Source: Sphingomonas koreensis (GTDB lineage Bacteria; Pseudomonadota; Alphaproteobacteria; Sphingomonadales; Sphingomonadaceae). From it: DNA of 64,000 bases. The translations under genes and the position numbers were made by a program. The DNA lies in contig RCZF01000004.1 of NCBI GenBank assembly GCA_006438735.1, forward strand, positions 378,449 through 442,448. The letters are read 5' to 3'. Below the pieces are notes generated by a model. It did not search any database. It was not told the origin of the DNA and saw nothing but the letters and a program-made list of their open reading frames with translations. Below are positions 28,073 through 35,638 of the stretch, piece after piece. Every line of letters begins with the position of its first letter. Position 1 is the first letter of the stretch.

Positions 28073-30735
28073 GCGACGATCGCACCCGCCCCGATCCCGA
28101 TGCGCTGCTGCGCACCGCCGCGCAGGAATCGCGCGGGCAATTGAAGGTCTTTCTCGGCGCCGCGCCCGGCGTCGGGAAAACCTATGAGATGCTGACCGAG
28201 GGGCTGGCGCGAAAACAGGCCGGCGAGGACGTGGTGATCGGCGTGGTTGAGACGCACGGCCGCGCCGAAACCGAGGCGCTGACCGTCGATCACGAAATCG
28301 TCCCGCGGCGCACGGTCGACCATCACGGGCGCATCCTCACCGAGATGGACGTCGACGCCATCCTCGCCCGCCGCCCCGCGCTGGTGCTGGTCGATGAGCT
28401 CGCCCACACCAATGTCGCGGGCAGCCGCCATCCCAAACGCTATCAGGACGTCGAGGAGCTGCTCGCCGCCGGGACCGATGTCTATTCGACGATCAACGTC
28501 CAGCATATCGAGAGCCTCAACGACGTCGTCGCCTCGTTCACCCATGTCCGCGTGCGCGAGACGGTGCCCGATCGTGTGCTCGAAACCGCCGAGATCGAGG
28601 TGGTGGACATCCCGCCCGACGAGCTGATCGAGCGGCTGAAGGCCGGCAAGGTCTATATCCCGCACGAGGCGACGCGCGCGCTCAATCACTTCTTCTCCAA
28701 ATCGAACCTGCAGGCGCTGCGCGAACTCGCGCTCCGGCGCGCGGCGCAGGCGGTCGACGCGCAGATGCTCGATTATGTCCGCGCGCATGCGCTGGCGGGG
28801 AGCTTCGCGGCCGGCGAGCGGGTGATCGTCGCGGTCAGCGAGCTGCCGGGCGCCGCCGGGCTGGTCCGCGCCGCCAAGCGGCTGGCCGATGCGCTGCGCG
28901 CGCCGTGGACCGCGGTGCACATCGAAACGCGCCGCGCCCGCGATATGGGCGAGGCCGACCGCGCGCGGCTCAACGAAGCGATGGCGCTCGCCGCCCAGCT
29001 CGGCGCGGCGACCGCGACAATCCCCGCCGGCAACGTCGTCGACGGCCTCACCGCTTATGCCGCCGAGGCGCGCGCGACGCAGATCGTGATCGGCAAATCG
29101 TCCCGCTCCTGGTGGTTCGAGCTGCGCCACGGATCGGTGGTCGATCGGCTGGTGCGCGGGTTGAACGACGTGGCCGTGCATGTGCTGCCGGGCGACGCGG
29201 CGGCCGAACCCGCGCGCTTGAAGCCGCGGCGCGCGCGCGGCACTTGGGGCGCGCCGATCAATTATCTCTGGGCGCTGCTGATGGTCGCCGCGGTCACCGC
29301 GGCCGGCTGGGGCCTATCGGAGTTCCTCAACCTCGAAAACGTCGCTTTGCTCTATCTGCTGCCGGTGATGATCACCGCCTCGTTGTTCGGGCTGCGGCCG
29401 GCGATCTTCACCGCGCTGGTCTCGTCGGTCGCCTATAATTTCTTCTTTTTGCCGCCGACGCACACGCTGACGATCGCCAATCCCGAAAATGTCGTGACGA
29501 TCCTCGTTTTCCTGTCGGTCGCTTTCGTCACCAGCCAGTTCGCCGCGCGGGTCCACGATCAGGCCGATGTCGCCGAATCGAGCGCGCGCCACAACGCCGC
29601 GCTGGCCGGCTTCTCGCGCCAGCTGACCACGATCGCCAATGACGACGAGATGATGCAGACGATCTGCGCCGAGCTCGCCCGGCTGTTCGACGTCGATGCC
29701 TGCATCCTGCTGCCCTCGCCCGACGGTCCGCAGCTGCGCGCCGCCTTCCCGCCCGATGACCGGCTCGGCCATATGGAGCGCGCCGCCGCGCAATGGGTGA
29801 TCGACAAGGGCCAGCCGGCCGGTCGCGGATCGGAAACGCTTACCGCTTCCGATTGGCTGTTCTACCCGCTGCACACCACGCGCGGCATCCTCGGCGCGGC
29901 CGGGCTGGCGCGCGACGACGGCGGCGATCCGGTGCGCCCGCAACAGGTGCCGCTGCTGCTCAGCCTGATCGACCAGGCGGCGCTGGTGCTCGAGCGCATG
30001 CAGCTCGAAGACGAGATGCGCGACGTGGCGCAGCTGAAGGAGCGTGATCGGCTGCGCGCCGCCTTGCTCTCCTCGGTCAGTCACGATCTGCGCACGCCGC
30101 TCACCACGATCCTCGCCGCCGCCGCCGAATTGCGCCGCGCGCCGAGCCCGGCGCTGATCGACACGCTCGAAGGCGAGGCGCAGCGGCTCAATCGCTTCGT
30201 TGCCAATCTGCTCGATATGGCGCGCGTCGAGGCCGGGGTGATGCGGCTCAATCTGGAGCCGATCGACCTCACCGATGCGATCGCCAGCGCCGTGCAGGAT
30301 ACGCGACGCTCGCTCGACGGACACGAGATTCGCCTCAACGTCTCGCCCGGGCTGCCGCTGGTCCGCGTCGATCCGCAACTTTTCCACCACTGCCTGATCA
30401 ACCTGCTCGACAATGCCGGGCGCTATGCCGATCCCGGCACGCCGATCGATATCGCCGCCGAGCGACGCCCCGGCGAGCTGTTGCTGTCGATCGTCGATCA
30501 GGGACCGGGCCTGCCCGAAGGCCGAGAGACTCAGGTGTTCGAGACGTTCACCCGGCTCGAGGGATCGGATCGCGCCAAGGGCGGCACCGGGCTCGGGCTC
30601 GCGATCGTCAAGGGATTCGCCGAATCGATGGGGCTGACGGTCGACGCCGGCAATCGCGGCGATCCGCGCGGCGCGCGCTTCTCGATCCGTTTCCCCGATC
30701 GGGTGATTCTGCGCGATCTCGCCGGCCCGGTCTGA
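28069..30735 (+). CDS. kdpD: KdpD sensor histidine kinase
   Basis: An 888-residue membrane kinase. Domain order: N-terminal KdpD domain with Walker A-like GAAPGVGKTYEML and DELAHTN; a universal-stress-protein-like domain to about residue 375; four close transmembrane helices (about 400-490, DUF4118); a GAF-like domain; a HisKA domain with His672 in SVSHDLRTPL; and a HATPase domain with LLDNAGRYA and GGTGLGLAIVKG. The GTG start overlaps the kdpC stop (GTGA). Its response regulator kdpE is on the opposite strand upstream of the operon. Confidence 0.95.
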   Translation: MSDDRTRPDPDALLRTAAQESRGQLKVFLGAAPGVGKTYEMLTEGLARKQAGEDVVIGVVETHGRAETEALTVDHEIVPRRTVDHHGRILTEMDVDAILARRPALVLVDELAHTNVAGSRHPKRYQDVEELLAAGTDVYSTINVQHIESLNDVVASFTHVRVRETVPDRVLETAEIEVVDIPPDELIERLKAGKVYIPHEATRALNHFFSKSNLQALRELALRRAAQAVDAQMLDYVRAHALAGSFAAGERVIVAVSELPGAAGLVRAAKRLADALRAPWTAVHIETRRARDMGEADRARLNEAMALAAQLGAATATIPAGNVVDGLTAYAAEARATQIVIGKSSRSWWFELRHGSVVDRLVRGLNDVAVHVLPGDAAAEPARLKPRRARGTWGAPINYLWALLMVAAVTAAGWGLSEFLNLENVALLYLLPVMITASLFGLRPAIFTALVSSVAYNFFFLPPTHTLTIANPENVVTILVFLSVAFVTSQFAARVHDQADVAESSARHNAALAGFSRQLTTIANDDEMMQTICAELARLFDVDACILLPSPDGPQLRAAFPPDDRLGHMERAAAQWVIDKGQPAGRGSETLTASDWLFYPLHTTRGILGAAGLARDDGGDPVRPQQVPLLLSLIDQAALVLERMQLEDEMRDVAQLKERDRLRAALLSSVSHDLRTPLTTILAAAAELRRAPSPALIDTLEGEAQRLNRFVANLLDMARVEAGVMRLNLEPIDLTDAIASAVQDTRRSLDGHEIRLNVSPGLPLVRVDPQLFHHCLINLLDNAGRYADPGTPIDIAAERRPGELLLSIVDQGPGLPEGRETQVFETFTRLEGSDRAKGGTGLGLAIVKGFAESMGLTVDAGNRGDPRGARFSIRFPDRVILRDLAGPV

Positions 30736-30998
30736 TCGGTCGCACGCCGCCAGCGCTCGGCGACCTCGACAGGCGCGAAGATGCCGCCGCCGAGCAAAAT
30801 GAGGCCCGCGCCGATCGTCAGCCCGGCGAACGCCGCCAGGCCCAGCGCCAACTGCCCGGCGGTCGTCAAACATCCGGTCGCGATCCAGCGCGTCAGCAGC
30901 CGCGCGGCGATCACGCCGCCGGTTAACAGCACCGCGCCGATCGCGCGGATCGCCAGCGCTCCCCGCCGCCCCATGCCGTTTGCCCGATCGACCATCAT
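30531..30998 (-). CDS. Small predicted membrane protein, 3' part antisense to kdpD
   Basis: A minus-strand frame of 155 residues. Residues 1-85 look real: a basic N-terminus then two hydrophobic helices (GALAIRAIGAVLLTGGVIAA and QLALGLAAFAGLTIGAGLIL) ending in FAPVEVAERW. The last 68 residues are the antisense of the kdpD 3' end and are Arg/Pro/Ser-rich, so the true protein may lie mainly in the non-overlapping half. I do not recognise a family. Either a genuine tail overlap or a disrupted stop codon explains the odd C-terminus. Confidence 0.42.
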   Translation of the reverse strand: MMVDRANGMGRRGALAIRAIGAVLLTGGVIAARLLTRWIATGCLTTAGQLALGLAAFAGLTIGAGLILLGGGIFAPVEVAERWRRATDQTGPARSRRITRSGKRIEKRAPRGSPRLPASTVSPIDSANPLTIASPSPVPPLARSDPSSRVNVSNT

Positions 30999-31162
30999 CC
31001 GCGCCTTTCCAGGCCGATCAGCTAATCCGACCGGGATAGGCTTTCGAGACGAGCCGAGGCGTTTTCGGATATGAATCCCATATAGGCGGCGCCGTCGGCG
31101 GCTGGACGCCACGGCACCGGGCTGCAAAGGAGCCCGCCAACCCGACAATAAGGAGGTCGCTC

Positions 31163-31906
31163 ATGCCGCACGAACAGATCAGCATCCGCACCAACGACGG
31201 CGAATGCCCGACGCACGTCTTCACGCCCGCCGCCGGCGACAGCCCGTGGCCCGCGACGATCATCTACATGGATGCGCTGGCGATCCGCCCCACGCTGTTC
31301 GACATGGGCCAGCGGCTGGCCGATCACGGTTTCGTCGTGCTGCTGCCCGATCTGTTCTACCGTGCCGGGCCCTATGCGCCGCTCGTCCCCAAGGAAGTGT
31401 TCGCCAGCCCCGACGTGCGCAAGGTGCTCGGCCCGCTGATGAGCTCGACCGACGCCAAGCGCGCTGCCGAGGACACCAAGGCCTTGCTCGCCTATCTCGA
31501 TAGCCGCGACGATGTCGCCGGCGAAAAGGTCGGCGTCACCGGCTATTGCATGGGCGGCGGCATCGCGCTGACGGTCGCGGCGACCTATCCCGATCGCATC
31601 GCCGCGGCGGCGAGCTTCCACGGCGGCAATCTCGCCACCGACGACGCGACCAGCCCGCACCGGCTGGCGCCGCAGATCAAGGCGCGGATCTATGTCGCCG
31701 GCGCCGATCAGGACACGCATTATCCGCCCGAAATGGCCGATCGCCTGGACGCCGCGCTGACCGAGGCGGGCGTCGACCACCAATGCCTGATCTATCCCGG
31801 CGCGCTGCACGGTTGGACGATGAAGGACGTGCCGGTTTACAATGAGGAGGCCGCCGAGCGGCATTGGCGCGAACTGTTCAAGCTGTTCGACGCAACGCTG
31901 CGGTGA
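31163..31906 (+). CDS. Dienelactone hydrolase family protein
   Basis: A 247-residue alpha/beta hydrolase. The nucleophile motif is GYCMGGG with Cys in place of Ser, as in dienelactone hydrolase; the late LHGW holds the catalytic His, and an Asp-containing GADQDTHYP precedes it. In aromatic degradation such enzymes open dienelactones, but many homologues are general carboxymethyl-esterases and no aromatic-degradation genes are adjacent. A perfect AAGGAGG Shine-Dalgarno, six bases before ATG 31163, decides the start. A 28-bp inverted repeat follows the stop. Confidence 0.88.
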   Translation: MPHEQISIRTNDGECPTHVFTPAAGDSPWPATIIYMDALAIRPTLFDMGQRLADHGFVVLLPDLFYRAGPYAPLVPKEVFASPDVRKVLGPLMSSTDAKRAAEDTKALLAYLDSRDDVAGEKVGVTGYCMGGGIALTVAATYPDRIAAAASFHGGNLATDDATSPHRLAPQIKARIYVAGADQDTHYPPEMADRLDAALTEAGVDHQCLIYPGALHGWTMKDVPVYNEEAAERHWRELFKLFDATLR

Positions 31907-31922
31907 TTTGCTAAAGGCGGTG

Positions 31923-31992
31923 CCGGCCCGCTCCCCCACCCGGCCACCCATAGGATAATCGCATTGGGTGGCCGGGTGGGGGAGCGGGCCGG
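31923..31992. repeat. Perfect 28-bp inverted repeat between convergent genes, possible terminator
   Basis: Arms at 31923-31950 and 31965-31992 are exact reverse complements around a 14-base AT-richer loop. The stem is very GC-rich, with no T-tract. It lies between the dienelactone hydrolase gene and the 3' end of tRNA-Pro, so it could stop transcription from both sides. Confidence 0.8.
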
Positions 31993-32020
31993 TGCCGCGC
32001 CTCAACAAAGTTCGTCAAGT

Positions 32021-32097
32021 TGGTCGGGGCGACAGGATTCGAACCTGCGACCCCCACACCCCCAGTGTGATGCGCTACCAGGCTGCGCTACGCCCCG
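32021..32097 (-). tRNA. tRNA-Pro (anticodon GGG)
   Basis: A 77-base minus-strand tRNA including an encoded CCA end. Acceptor stem CGGGGCG pairs with CGCCCCG, the anticodon stem TCACA/TGTGG encloses loop CTGGGGG (anticodon GGG), and the T-arm is GCAGG-TTCGAAT-CCTGT. Other prolyl tRNAs would be needed for CCA and CCG codons. Confidence 0.95.
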
Positions 32098-32251
32098 ACC
32101 GAGCGGCGGCCTGTATCGGGCCGGGGGCGGCGATGCAAGCCGCGCCCGCCGGACGTCAGCCGAATGTTGCACGGCGCGGGTTGAGGTGATAGCGCGCGGC
32201 GCTTGACAAAAGGCAGGGCGCCGCCCCGCCATTCCAGCCATTCGGGACACC

Positions 32252-32593
32252 ATGTTCGCAACCCCAGCCTATGCCCAAGCCGCCGGCGCCACCGCCGCCA
32301 ACGGCGGTCTCGTCGGGACAATCATCGGCTTCGCGCCGCTGATCCTCGTGTTCATCGCTTTCTGGTTCCTGATGATTCGCCCGCAGCAAAAGCGGATGAA
32401 GGAGCAGCAGGCGGCGATCCTCGCGGTCAAGAAGGGCGATGACGTCACCACCGCCGGCGGCATCGTCGGCAAGGTGATCAAGGTGTCCGACGACACCGTC
32501 GAGGTCGAGATCGCACAGGGCGTGCGCGTCAAGGTCGTCAAGTCGACGCTGGCGGGCATCGCCCCGCTCGGCGGCAAGCCGGCGAACGACTAA
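32252..32593 (+). CDS. yajC: YajC, accessory subunit of the SecDF-YajC complex
   Basis: A 113-residue protein with one transmembrane helix (LVGTIIGFAPLILVFIAFWFLM) followed by the family motif IRPQQKRMKEQQAAI and a small beta domain with GDDVTTAGGIVGKV. It associates with SecDF at the translocon. The order yajC-secD-secF and the five-base gap to secD support one operon. Confidence 0.95.
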   Translation: MFATPAYAQAAGATAANGGLVGTIIGFAPLILVFIAFWFLMIRPQQKRMKEQQAAILAVKKGDDVTTAGGIVGKVIKVSDDTVEVEIAQGVRVKVVKSTLAGIAPLGGKPAND

Positions 32594-32597
32594 GCCG

Positions 32598-34190
32598 ATG
32601 CTCGATTTCCCGCGCTGGAAGATCACGTCGATCGTCGTCGCCCTCGTCTTGCTGATGGCGCTGTCGATCCCGAGCTTTTTCCCCGAATCGACCACAGCTA
32701 GCTGGCCTGCGCACCCGCGCGTCAATCTTGGCCTCGATCTCGCCGGCGGCAGCTATCTGCTGCTCGAAGCCGACACCAAGGATCTCGCCGCCTCGCGGCT
32801 GACGCAAATGCGCGACGAAGTGCAGCAGGAAATGCGCACCGGCACGCCGCCGATCGCGATCGGCGACATTTCGGTGCGCGGCGGCCAGTTGAGCTTCATG
32901 GTCCGCGACGCGAGCCAGGTCGATGCGGTGCGCGAACGGCTGCTCAAGCTGGCCGGCAGCGGCGCGGGCATGAGCGGCCAGCGGATGTGGGACATCAACG
33001 TCGTCGATTCGTCGCGTTTCGTGCTGACGCAGACCGACGCCGGGCTGAAGGACGCGATCAAGAGCGCGATGACCGACGCGACCGAAGTCGTCCGCCGCCG
33101 CATCGATGCGCTGGGCACCAAGGAGCCGACGATCGTCCAGGAAGGGACCGATCGCATCGTCGTCCAGGTGCCGGGGCTGCAGAACCCCCAGGCGCTGAAG
33201 GACCTGCTCGGCAAGACCGCCAAGCTCGAATTCAAGATGGTCGATACCGAGGCCGATCCGGCGCAGGTCGCCAAGGGCGTCGCCCCGGTCGGCGACGTGC
33301 TGCTGCCGATGGCGGATAATCCGCAGCAGAAGATCGCGCTGCACCGCACGACGATCATCGCCGGCGATCAGCTCAACAACGCCGCGCAATCCTATGATCA
33401 GAACAACCGGCCCGACGTCACCATCCAGTTCAATTCGGAAGGCGGGCGTCGTTTCGCCAAGGTGACGCAGGCGAATGTCGGCAAGCCGTTCGCGATCATC
33501 GTCGACAATCAGGTGATTTCCGCGCCAAACATCGACGAGCCGATCCTCGGCGGCAGCGCGTCGATTTCGGGCGGCGGCTTCACCGTCGAAAGCGCCAACG
33601 AACTCGCCATCGCACTGCGCTCGGGCAAGCTGCCGGTCAATTTGAACGTGATCGAGGAGCACACCGTCGGCGCCGAGCTGGGGGCCGATTCGATCCACGC
33701 CGGCATCCTCGCCTCGACGATCGCGCTGGTCGCCGTGATCGTGTTCATGCTCGTCACCTACGGGCGGTTCGGCGTGTATGCGAATCTCGCCGTCGCCATC
33801 AACATCTTCGTCATCCTCGGGGTGATGGCGCTGCTCAATGCGACGCTGACGTTGCCCGGCATCGCCGGCTTCGTGCTGACGATCGGCACCGCGGTCGATG
33901 CCAACGTGCTGATCAACGAGCGCATCCGCGAAGAACGCCGGCGCGGCCGCAACGTCGTTCAGGCGGTCGAACTCGGCTACAAGGAAGCGAGCCGCACGAT
34001 CTTCGAGGCGAACGTGACGCACGCGATTGCCGGCGTGATCATGCTGCTGCTCGGCTCGGGCCCGATCAAGGGTTTCGCGATCGTGCTGCTGCTCGGCATC
34101 GTCACGTCGGTATTCACCGCCGTCACCTTCACGCGCATGCTGGTCGCGATCTGGCTCCGCCGCAATCGCCCCAGCGACATTCACATTTGA
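32598..34190 (+). CDS. secD: Protein translocase subunit SecD
   Basis: A 530-residue membrane protein that uses the proton gradient to help protein export. It has an N-terminal transmembrane helix, a large periplasmic region starting NLGLDLAGGSYLLLEAD, then DQLNNAAQSYDQN, and a five-helix C-terminal RND-like block with GTAVDANVLINERIREE, whose Asp is the conserved proton-relay residue. secF follows after 16 bases. Confidence 0.97.
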   Translation: MLDFPRWKITSIVVALVLLMALSIPSFFPESTTASWPAHPRVNLGLDLAGGSYLLLEADTKDLAASRLTQMRDEVQQEMRTGTPPIAIGDISVRGGQLSFMVRDASQVDAVRERLLKLAGSGAGMSGQRMWDINVVDSSRFVLTQTDAGLKDAIKSAMTDATEVVRRRIDALGTKEPTIVQEGTDRIVVQVPGLQNPQALKDLLGKTAKLEFKMVDTEADPAQVAKGVAPVGDVLLPMADNPQQKIALHRTTIIAGDQLNNAAQSYDQNNRPDVTIQFNSEGGRRFAKVTQANVGKPFAIIVDNQVISAPNIDEPILGGSASISGGGFTVESANELAIALRSGKLPVNLNVIEEHTVGAELGADSIHAGILASTIALVAVIVFMLVTYGRFGVYANLAVAINIFVILGVMALLNATLTLPGIAGFVLTIGTAVDANVLINERIREERRRGRNVVQAVELGYKEASRTIFEANVTHAIAGVIMLLLGSGPIKGFAIVLLLGIVTSVFTAVTFTRMLVAIWLRRNRPSDIHI

Positions 34191-34206
34191 TCCCGGGACC
34201 AACCCC

Positions 34207-35175
34207 ATGCGCCTGCTGAAACTCGTCCCGGACAACACCAACATCGGCTTCGTCCGGCTACGCTATCTCGCCTTCGCGATGACCGCGTTGCTGACCGTCG
34301 CCGCACTCGCCCTGGTGTTCACCCGCGGCCTCAACATGGGCGTCGATTTCGTCGGCGGCCTGACGATCGAGGAAACCTTCCCCGCCGCCCCGCCGCTCGA
34401 CAAGGTCCGCGCGACGATCGACGGGCTGCATGTCGGCGAAGCATCGCTGCAACCGTTCGGCGATCCCAAGCGGCTGTCGATCCGGCTGCCGCGCCCGACC
34501 GAGACCGGCGAGGGCGCGACCAACGCGATCGTCAAAAAGGTCGAGACCGCGCTCGCCCAGAATTTCCCCGGCGCTACTTTCTCGAAATACGACACCGTCT
34601 CGGGCAAGGTTTCCGACGAGCTGGTCCACCGCGGCATCCTCGCCGTCGTCCTCGCCGTGCTCGGCATCGGGCTGTTCGCGATCTTCCGCTTCGAATGGCA
34701 GTTCGGCGTATCGACGGTCGTCGCGATCACCCACGACGTGCTGATGACGCTCGGCTTCTTCGCGCTGACGCAGTTCGATTTCGATCTCAACATCGTCGCC
34801 GCGGTGCTGACCGTGATCGGCTATTCGATCAACGACAAGATCGTCATCGACGACCGCATCCGTGAGAATATGCGCCGATACCGCAAGATGGATATGCCGC
34901 AGATCATCGATCTGTCGGTCAACGAGACGCTGCCGCGAACGGTGATGACGTCGCTGACGATCATCCTTGCGCTCGGCGCGCTGCTGCTGTTCGGCGGGCA
35001 TGTGCTGCGCGGTTTTACCTCGGCGATGATCCTCGGCGTCGTGGTCGGCACCTATTCGTCGATCTACGTGTCGTCGTCGCTGCTGATCACGCTGGGGCTG
35101 CGCGCCGAGCCGCCGGTCGACAAGCCGGGCAGCGTCTCCAATGCGGAGCGGGTCGGCCCCAAGAGCGAGCGCTGA
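34207..35175 (+). CDS. secF: Protein translocase subunit SecF
   Basis: A 322-residue partner of SecD with six transmembrane helices. It shows GLNMGVDFVGGLTIEE near the start, FEWQFGVSTVVAITHDVLMTLGFF, and the signature VIGYSINDKIVIDDRIREN. Its TGA shares one base with the ATG of the next gene (TGATG), so that gene is probably translated by re-initiation. Confidence 0.97.
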   Translation: MRLLKLVPDNTNIGFVRLRYLAFAMTALLTVAALALVFTRGLNMGVDFVGGLTIEETFPAAPPLDKVRATIDGLHVGEASLQPFGDPKRLSIRLPRPTETGEGATNAIVKKVETALAQNFPGATFSKYDTVSGKVSDELVHRGILAVVLAVLGIGLFAIFRFEWQFGVSTVVAITHDVLMTLGFFALTQFDFDLNIVAAVLTVIGYSINDKIVIDDRIRENMRRYRKMDMPQIIDLSVNETLPRTVMTSLTIILALGALLLFGGHVLRGFTSAMILGVVVGTYSSIYVSSSLLITLGLRAEPPVDKPGSVSNAERVGPKSER

Positions 35176-35549
35176 TGCGCGTCGATCGCGATCCCACCGC
35201 CGAAGGCCCGTTGATCAAGGGCTTTTCGGGCGGCGGCTTTCGCATCGACGACAATGTCTATCGCGCACTGCTGATCACCCCACAGCGCGCCGACGGCTGG
35301 ACGCCGCCGCCGATCGAGGCGCTCGGCGAAGCCGATCTTGCGCCGCTGCTCACGCTCGATCCCGCGCCCGAATTCCTGCTGCTCGGCACCGGCGCTGCGC
35401 TCATCCGCCCGCCGGCCGCGTTCGTCCGCGCCATCGAAGCGCGCGGGTTGGGCATCGAGGCGATGGACAGCCGCGCCGCCGCCCGCGCCTGGGGCGTGCT
35501 GCGCGGCGAGGGCCGCTGGATCGCGGCTGCAATTTACCCTTTGGAATAA
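35175..35549 (+). CDS. Mth938-like domain (DUF498) protein
   Basis: A 124-residue protein of the Mth938/NDUFAF3-like fold: IKGFSGGGFRIDDNVYR near the start, PEFLLLGTGAALIRPPAA in the middle, and a C-terminal helix with GIEAMDSRAAARAWGVL. The ATG overlaps the secF stop by one base. Relatives in mitochondria assist complex I assembly, but bacterial members are commonly encoded next to secDF and their role is unclear. Confidence 0.88.
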   Translation: MRVDRDPTAEGPLIKGFSGGGFRIDDNVYRALLITPQRADGWTPPPIEALGEADLAPLLTLDPAPEFLLLGTGAALIRPPAAFVRAIEARGLGIEAMDSRAAARAWGVLRGEGRWIAAAIYPLE

Positions 35550-35566
35550 CTCGGGCATTCCCAATA

Positions 35567-35633
35567 CCGTTCGTGCTGAGCTTGTCGAAGCACGTGCCCG
35601 GAACGCGCCCTTCGACAAGCTCAGGGCGAACGG
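35567..35633. repeat. BIME-like inverted repeat between convergent genes
   Basis: Arms at 35567-35590 and 35610-35633 are reverse complements with two mismatches in 24 bases; the core is CTGAGCTTGTCGAAG. This motif is widespread in sphingomonad intergenic DNA, from memory. It lies between the 3' ends of the Mth938-like and GH92 genes and may terminate both. Confidence 0.8.
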
Positions 35634-35638
35634 TGCCT

